Origin: Chromatiaceae bacterium
GTDB lineage: Bacteria > Pseudomonadota > Gammaproteobacteria > Chromatiales > Chromatiaceae
Reading direction: 5' to 3'
Assembly (NCBI GenBank): GCA_025458165.1
Contig: JALOTB010000020.1
Span: forward strand, 1-40,855
DNA: 40,855 bases
Both the position numbers and the translations under genes were made by a program. A model generated the notes under the pieces. That model was not told the DNA's origin. It worked only from the letters and a program-made list of their open reading frames with translations, and did not search any database. Below are positions 37,259 through 40,855 of the stretch, piece after piece; the first letter of the stretch is position 1; each line of letters opens with the position of its first letter.

Positions 37259-38557
37259 TCAGAGGTGCCGGCCGTAGGTCTCGCGCACGCGGAGCGCCGC
37301 GACGAGACCGATCAGGGCGAAGCCGAACGACAGCCAGAGGCCGTTGCGGTAGTCGGCGGCCGCGTAGACGCGGATCCCGTCGCGCAGGCTTCCGTCCCAG
37401 GTCTGGTCGAGCACCCAGCCAAACGCGGGCTGCGTGACGGCGGCGCCGAGGAAGAGCCCGGTGTTGACCAGGGCGATCGCCATCCCAGCCACCGAAGGGG
37501 CCAGACACTCCTTGGCCGCGGCGTAGGTCACGACGAAGCCCCCGGCCGCGACCCCGAGCAGGGCGTAGAGCAGGAGCCCGCTCCAGCCCGGCCCCCACGG
37601 CAGCAGGATGAGCCCCAGCCAGGCGAGGCAGGACAGCGCCGCGCCGCCCGCGATCACCGGCCGGCGCCGTCCGATGCGGTCCGACAGCCAACCGGCCTGC
37701 AGCGACCCCAGGGCGAAGCCCGCCAGCGCCGCGGTGGTGTAGAGCGACGCCCCCGCGCGGTCGAGGTCGAAGAGGTCGCGCATCAGCGGCACCCCCCAGA
37801 GTCCGGCGAAGGCGAACAGGCTCCCGGTCACGCCGAAGTTCACCCAGAACCCGGGCCAGACGTCGCGTCGCCCGAGCACCGCGCGCAGCTCCGGGAGCCA
37901 GTGCCGCTCGCGCGGCGGGTGGGGCGGCAGCCCCTCCTGCTCGCGCACCGAGGGGAAGCCCGCGTCCTCCGGTCGGTTATGGACGAAGATCAAGGTGAGC
38001 ACGGCGAGCACCAGGGAGACCACCCCGGCCGCGACGAACAGATCGCGCCAGGAGACGCCCGCCAGCACCAGCGCCAGCGGCCCCGCCGCGAGGATCGAGC
38101 CCAGATTGCCGAGCATCAGGGTCAGCCCGCTGATCCGTCCGTACTGGCGGTCGGCGAACCAGAGGCTGTTGCTCTTCATCAGCCCGACGAAGACCACGGA
38201 GACCCCCAGCCCGACGAGGAAGCGCCCCCAGCTCGCCGCCGCGAAGTCGGGCGCCAGACCGAACAGGATCGACCCGACCCCGGCGACCAACGCACCGGCA
38301 GCGACACTCCGGCGCGGTCCCAGGGTGTCCGCCAGCACCCCCGAAGGGATCTGCATCGCCGTGTAGATGTAGTAGTAGGTCGCGGCCAGCGAGCCGAGCG
38401 CCGCACCGGTGATGCCGAAGGCCTGCATCAGGTCGGCCGAGACCACCGCCGGGGCCATGCGGTGGAAGTAAACCATCATGTAGGAGCCGACCAGCAGCCA
38501 GAACACCGTCCAGCGAGTGCGCAGGAATCGGGCCCTCTCTTGGGGTGTGAGGATCAT
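37259..38557 (-). CDS. MFS transporter
   Basis: 432 residues with 12 predicted membrane segments. Motif A-like loop SGVLADTLGPRRSVAAG after TM2, and RFLVGLGVSVVFVGLMKSNS in TM4, fit the major facilitator superfamily. The central loop (about 195-225, PPHPPRERHWLPELRAVLGR) separates the halves. The second half repeats the loop motif as LQAGWLSDRIGRRRPVIAGG. It resembles the anion:cation/sugar-phosphate permease branch, but substrate and direction are unknown. The gene ends 10 bp from the convergent secreted-protein gene and is divergent from smpB. Confidence 0.88.
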   Translation of the reverse strand: MILTPQERARFLRTRWTVFWLLVGSYMMVYFHRMAPAVVSADLMQAFGITGAALGSLAATYYYIYTAMQIPSGVLADTLGPRRSVAAGALVAGVGSILFGLAPDFAAASWGRFLVGLGVSVVFVGLMKSNSLWFADRQYGRISGLTLMLGNLGSILAAGPLALVLAGVSWRDLFVAAGVVSLVLAVLTLIFVHNRPEDAGFPSVREQEGLPPHPPRERHWLPELRAVLGRRDVWPGFWVNFGVTGSLFAFAGLWGVPLMRDLFDLDRAGASLYTTAALAGFALGSLQAGWLSDRIGRRRPVIAGGAALSCLAWLGLILLPWGPGWSGLLLYALLGVAAGGFVVTYAAAKECLAPSVAGMAIALVNTGLFLGAAVTQPAFGWVLDQTWDGSLRDGIRVYAAADYRNGLWLSFGFALIGLVAALRVRETYGRHL

Positions 38558-38589
38558 CTCGGCTCCGGGCTCGGTCGGTTCCCGCCATG

Positions 38590-38599
38590 ATCGTACGAT
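38590..38599. promoter_or_regulatory. 10-bp palindrome between the MFS gene and smpB
   Basis: ATCGTACGAT is a perfect palindrome 33 bp upstream of the MFS start and 81 bp upstream of smpB. It could be an operator, but a palindrome this short may be chance. Confidence 0.2.
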
Positions 38600-38679
38600 T
38601 CTTACCCCATGGCGATCTCACGCCGCGCGCGGCCTGATCCAACCACATCGACGCTGTCGCTTTGCCTTAAACTGTCGCG

Positions 38680-39153
38680 ATGGCAAAGGGCAAACCAAAG
38701 CACACCGGCGCGACGATCGCGCTCAACAAGAAGGCCAGCCACGAGTATCACATCGAGCAGCGCTACGAGGCCGGCCTGTCACTCGAGGGTTGGGAGGTCA
38801 AGAGCCTGCGTGCGGGGCGCGTGCAGCTCGTCGAGAGCTACGTGCGCATCCTCAAGGGCGAGGCGTTCCTGATCGGCGCACACATCTCTCCGCTGCCGAC
38901 CGCCTCCACTCACATCCACCCCGACCCCCTGCGCACCCGCAAGCTCCTGCTCAACCGCAGCGAGCTCAACCGCCTGATCGGCCTCACCGAACGGGCCGGC
39001 TACACCCTGGTCCCGATCGCACTCTACTGGAAACGCGGCCGGGCCAAGATCGAGATCGGTCTCGGCAAGGGCAAGAAGCTCCATGACAAGCGCGCCAGCG
39101 AGAAAGACCGCGACTGGGCACGCGAGAAGGAGCGACTATTCAAGCAGCGCTGA
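38680..39153 (+). CDS. smpB: SmpB, tmRNA-binding protein
   Basis: 157 residues, the normal SmpB length. Conserved segments: [95 protein letters not shown] and the basic C-terminal tail ([20 protein letters not shown]) that enters the decoding centre. SmpB delivers tmRNA to stalled ribosomes in trans-translation. The ssrA gene is not in the window. The ribosome site is weak. Confidence 0.97.
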   Translation: MAKGKPKHTGATIALNKKASHEYHIEQRYEAGLSLEGWEVKSLRAGRVQLVESYVRILKGEAFLIGAHISPLPTASTHIHPDPLRTRKLLLNRSELNRLIGLTERAGYTLVPIALYWKRGRAKIEIGLGKGKKLHDKRASEKDRDWAREKERLFKQR

Positions 39154-39201
39154 CAGGACACCGAAACGCCGCCGACGGCAACCCAGCGCGGTCGCCTCGG
39201 G

Positions 39202-39230
39202 TTGACAGTAATCGCGCACAACCGGATACT
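39202..39230 (+). promoter_or_regulatory. tRNA-Arg promoter
   Basis: -35 TTGACA (39202-39207), 17-bp spacer, -10 GATACT (39225-39230). The GC-rich sequence that follows (CAGCCGCC) is a stringent-type discriminator. The tRNA begins 16 nt downstream of the -10. Confidence 0.75.
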
Positions 39231-39245
39231 CAGCCGCCTAGCCAA

Positions 39246-39322
39246 GCGCCCGTAGCTCAGCTGGATAGAGTACCTGGCTACGAACCAGGTGGTCGGGAGT
39301 TCGAATCTCTCCGGGCGCGCCA
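39246..39322 (+). tRNA. tRNA-Arg (anticodon ACG)
   Basis: A 77-nt cloverleaf: acceptor GCGCCCG/CGGGCGC, D arm with AGCTCAGCTGGATAGAG, anticodon stem CCTGG/CCAGG with loop CTACGAA, T arm GGGAGTTCGAATCTCTCC. The discriminator G is followed by an encoded CCA. The ACG anticodon is normally edited to ICG to read CGU/CGC/CGA. The 3' end is the likely attachment site of the integrated element that begins immediately downstream. Confidence 0.96.
39290..39322 (+). other. Putative attachment site (att) in the tRNA-Arg 3' end
   Basis: The integrase gene ends 15 bp past the tRNA, the usual architecture when the att core is the T-arm/acceptor 3' end. The exact core cannot be set because the other end of the element is outside the window. 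Confidence 0.45.
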
Positions 39323-39337
39323 AATTTCTCAGTTACA

Positions 39338-40441
39338 TCAAGCGGTTACGGCGTCATGCCTGACCGCTTTTTGTTTCAGCAAAACCAGTGCGGGACTTTT
39401 GCGGGAGTCCTGTCCGCAGATCCGGTTGGCAGCGTCGATCAGGTTCCGCAGCTCCGCCGCCGAGTAGTGCGTGGTGATCCGTCCCGACCTGTGTCCGAGC
39501 AGGTCCTGCCGGTCCTCGTAGCTCACACCCGCCGCCCGAAGACGACGTCCAAACGTGTGCTTCATGTCGTGCACGCGTACCTGACCGAGACCGGCACGCT
39601 TCCGCGCCCTTTGCCAAGCGGTGTTGTTCATTCCGTTGACGGGATGCCCGCGGAAGGTGAAGACATACTCCGGGTGCTCGCCCCTCACCTCTTCGATCAC
39701 GGAGCTGGCCACGCGATTGAGCACCACCAGGCGCTCATCCCCGTTCTTGACCCAATCGGCCGGGATGATGAACACGCTGGTGCCCAGCTCGTGCACGGGG
39801 ATCTCCCATTCCCAACGCAGGCCGCAGACCTCCTTCTCCCGGGTCCCGGTGTTGACCTTGAAGAGCGCCATCCTGGCCAGGTGCGGAGGCAACTCCCGGA
39901 ACAGCCGTTCCTGTTCCTCCCAGGACAACGGGTAGGGCTGTCGCGCATCTGTCACGGGCAACAACTTGATCTTCGGTGGTGACTGCAACCAGGTCAGGTT
40001 GTTTTCGTCCAGCCACTCCGACGCCGCCAGATTCAGAATGTGCCTGACCACCCCCAGGGCGAGGTTGATGCTCTTGGTCTTGATTCCCTGCTTGAGCCGG
40101 GCCGTGACAAAGGGCTGCAGAGTTCCAGTGTGAACCGACTCGATCGCCAGATGACCGATGTAAGGGTCGAGCTGCTTGAGGTGCAGCGCCTCGTCCGCGA
40201 TCCGGCGCTTGTGGTGGTTCTCGTTCAGGTACTTGGTGGCGGCCAGCCGAAAAGCGCGCTTCGGCCTTACTCCATAGATGACCGCCTGCCGGACGTCCTC
40301 TGTCTTCTTGGCGAGGTACTCTTCCGCCTTTGCGAGGTCGCTCTCTCCAGTGCTTTCGCAAACGCGGACGCCTCGGATCTGTTTGTCGATGTGCCAGACC
40401 CCGCCGCGCTTGTAGAGGCCAGGCGTTCTTTTGCGTCCCAT
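39338..40441 (-). CDS. Tyrosine-type site-specific integrase
   Basis: 367 residues from ATG 40441. An N-terminal arm-binding part (MGRKRTPGLYKRGGVWHIDK), a SAM-like core-binding domain (about 65-155), then the catalytic domain. Catalytic residues: Arg201 (VNTGTREKEV), Lys232 region (VKNGDE), His291 (VHDMKHTFGRRL), His317 (LLGHRSGRI) and Tyr326 (ITTHYSAAE). The canonical second Arg (HxLR) is Lys294 here. It should mediate integration/excision of the element at tRNA-Arg. Its start overlaps the Xis-like gene by 175 bp in another frame. Confidence 0.92.
   Translation of the reverse strand: MGRKRTPGLYKRGGVWHIDKQIRGVRVCESTGESDLAKAEEYLAKKTEDVRQAVIYGVRPKRAFRLAATKYLNENHHKRRIADEALHLKQLDPYIGHLAIESVHTGTLQPFVTARLKQGIKTKSINLALGVVRHILNLAASEWLDENNLTWLQSPPKIKLLPVTDARQPYPLSWEEQERLFRELPPHLARMALFKVNTGTREKEVCGLRWEWEIPVHELGTSVFIIPADWVKNGDERLVVLNRVASSVIEEVRGEHPEYVFTFRGHPVNGMNNTAWQRARKRAGLGQVRVHDMKHTFGRRLRAAGVSYEDRQDLLGHRSGRITTHYSAAELRNLIDAANRICGQDSRKSPALVLLKQKAVRHDAVTA
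39340..39372 (+). terminator. Intrinsic terminator after tRNA-Arg, within the integrase 3' end
   Basis: Stem AAGCGGT/ACCGCTT (39340-39346 and 39363-39369) with inner stem GGC/GCC and loop GTCAT, followed on the plus strand by TTT. This is a clear Rho-independent terminator for the tRNA transcript. It lies inside the last codons and stop of the convergent integrase gene. Confidence 0.7.
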
Positions 40442-40677
40442 AGTTGGTCTCCCCTAGGTTGACCGGGACGCCCGTTGCGGGCCTTATACTGATCCACCCG
40501 GGCATCGAGATCAAATCGATCGAAGGCGACCCCCTGCTTTCCCACGCGGATCTCGACGACGTAGGGACGAACCTCCGCGTTGAAGCGGTTCTTGTCCATA
40601 CCGAGGTAGAAAGGTGCGTCCCTCAGCCGGATGAGTCTGGGATTGATACCGGGAAAGCTGCCGACGTCGTGCTCCAT
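40267..40677 (-). CDS. AlpA/Xis-like helix-turn-helix protein overlapping the integrase
   Basis: 136 residues from ATG 40677, with GGAG upstream. The N-terminal part (about 15-75: RLIRLRDAPFYLGMDKNRFN, VGKQGVAFDRFDLDARVDQY) is a MerR/AlpA-like excisionase fold common beside this integrase type. The C-terminal half (WDAKERLASTSAAGSGTSTN, SAFAKALERATSQRRK) is encoded over the first 175 bp of the integrase gene in another frame. The same type of tail occurs in related elements, to my recollection, so it is probably translated. Likely role: directionality factor or regulator of integrase. Confidence 0.7.
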   Translation of the reverse strand: MEHDVGSFPGINPRLIRLRDAPFYLGMDKNRFNAEVRPYVVEIRVGKQGVAFDRFDLDARVDQYKARNGRPGQPRGDQLWDAKERLASTSAAGSGTSTNRSEASAFAKALERATSQRRKSTSPRRQRTSGRRSSME

Positions 40678-40855
40678 CGTCCTCTAGCTCCCACCGGACA
40701 CATAAATCATCGGGGACAGGTGGGGGCCTCGGACCTTCATCGCGACAGTCGCTTAGAACCCATCCCATTACACACATCTCATAGCCCATGAGCCTCTCTG
40801 GCGAATTTGATCCCGGCGGCGAAGTCCATGACGCGCTGAAGACCCAGCCAGATGG
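40678..40855. other. Start of the integrated element beyond the Xis-like gene
   Basis: Upstream region of the Xis-like gene and the first bases of whatever follows. A plus-strand frame from ATG 40788 (MSLSGEFDPGGEVHDALKTQ) is open to the window edge, but 22 codons are too few to call a gene. Confidence 0.3.

Noticed and set aside
40511..40789. Minus-strand open frame upstream of the Xis-like gene
   Set aside because: Overlaps the Xis-like gene in another frame and has no protein-like pattern.

Overview
The window is about 41 kb of high-GC DNA (clearly G/C-biased third codon positions) from a gammaproteobacterium. Gene content suggests a purple sulfur bacterium (Chromatiaceae-like): a NarX/NarL-type two-component pair joined to a rhodanese, c-type cytochromes, tandem GH57 enzymes, a transketolase/phosphoketolase-like enzyme next to a DUF1537 kinase, and a class Ia ribonucleotide reductase. 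The genus is inference; no rRNA gene is present.

Layout, left to right. (1) 1-5.9 kb: 5' part of mobB (minus), ettA (plus), then a membrane PAS-GGDEF-EAL protein overlapping a DUF815 AAA+ ATPase. (2) 5.95-13.7 kb: two adjacent GH57 glycosidases (minus), a small unknown protein, the transketolase/phosphoketolase-family enzyme, a four-carbon acid sugar kinase-like protein and a DUF29 protein: largely carbohydrate metabolism. (3) 13.7-18.5 kb (minus): an Atm1/HMT1-type ABC exporter, a NarX-like kinase with almost no periplasmic domain, its NarL-like regulator and a single-domain rhodanese. (4) 18.6-21.6 kb: an S24/LexA-fold protein lacking the catalytic Ser, running directly into the remains of an RND efflux operon in which the adaptor 5' part is joined to the permease 3' end; then a dihaem c4-type cytochrome with a Pro-rich tail and a CBS-pair protein.

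(5) 21.6-27.5 kb: about 1.2 kb of repeat-containing and probably decayed DNA leading into a well-defined nrd control region (two NrdR-like boxes 32 bp apart bracketing a TTGACA -35 element, with a DnaA box upstream), then nrdA, an unrecognised 124-aa gene, and nrdB. (6) 27.6-33.8 kb: three small unknown genes, a second copy of the dispersed repeat, then an intact RND adaptor/permease operon with its own AT-rich promoter. (7) 33.9-38.6 kb: two split-barrel (PPOX-like) genes, the second fused to GAF and a probable DNA-binding tail; a monohaem cytochrome c, a secreted unknown protein and an MFS transporter. (8) 38.7-40.9 kb: smpB, tRNA-Arg(ACG), and the left end of an integrated element: a tyrosine integrase ending 15 bp from the tRNA and an AlpA/Xis-like gene overlapping the integrase start out of frame.

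The most interesting items are the kinase-regulator-rhodanese operon (possible intracellular sulfur/redox sensing), the unknown gene inside the nrd operon, the RND deletion scar beside a catalytically dead S24 protein, the PPOX/PPOX-GAF gene pair, the MITE-like repeat, and a tRNA terminator encoded in the 3' end of the integrase gene.
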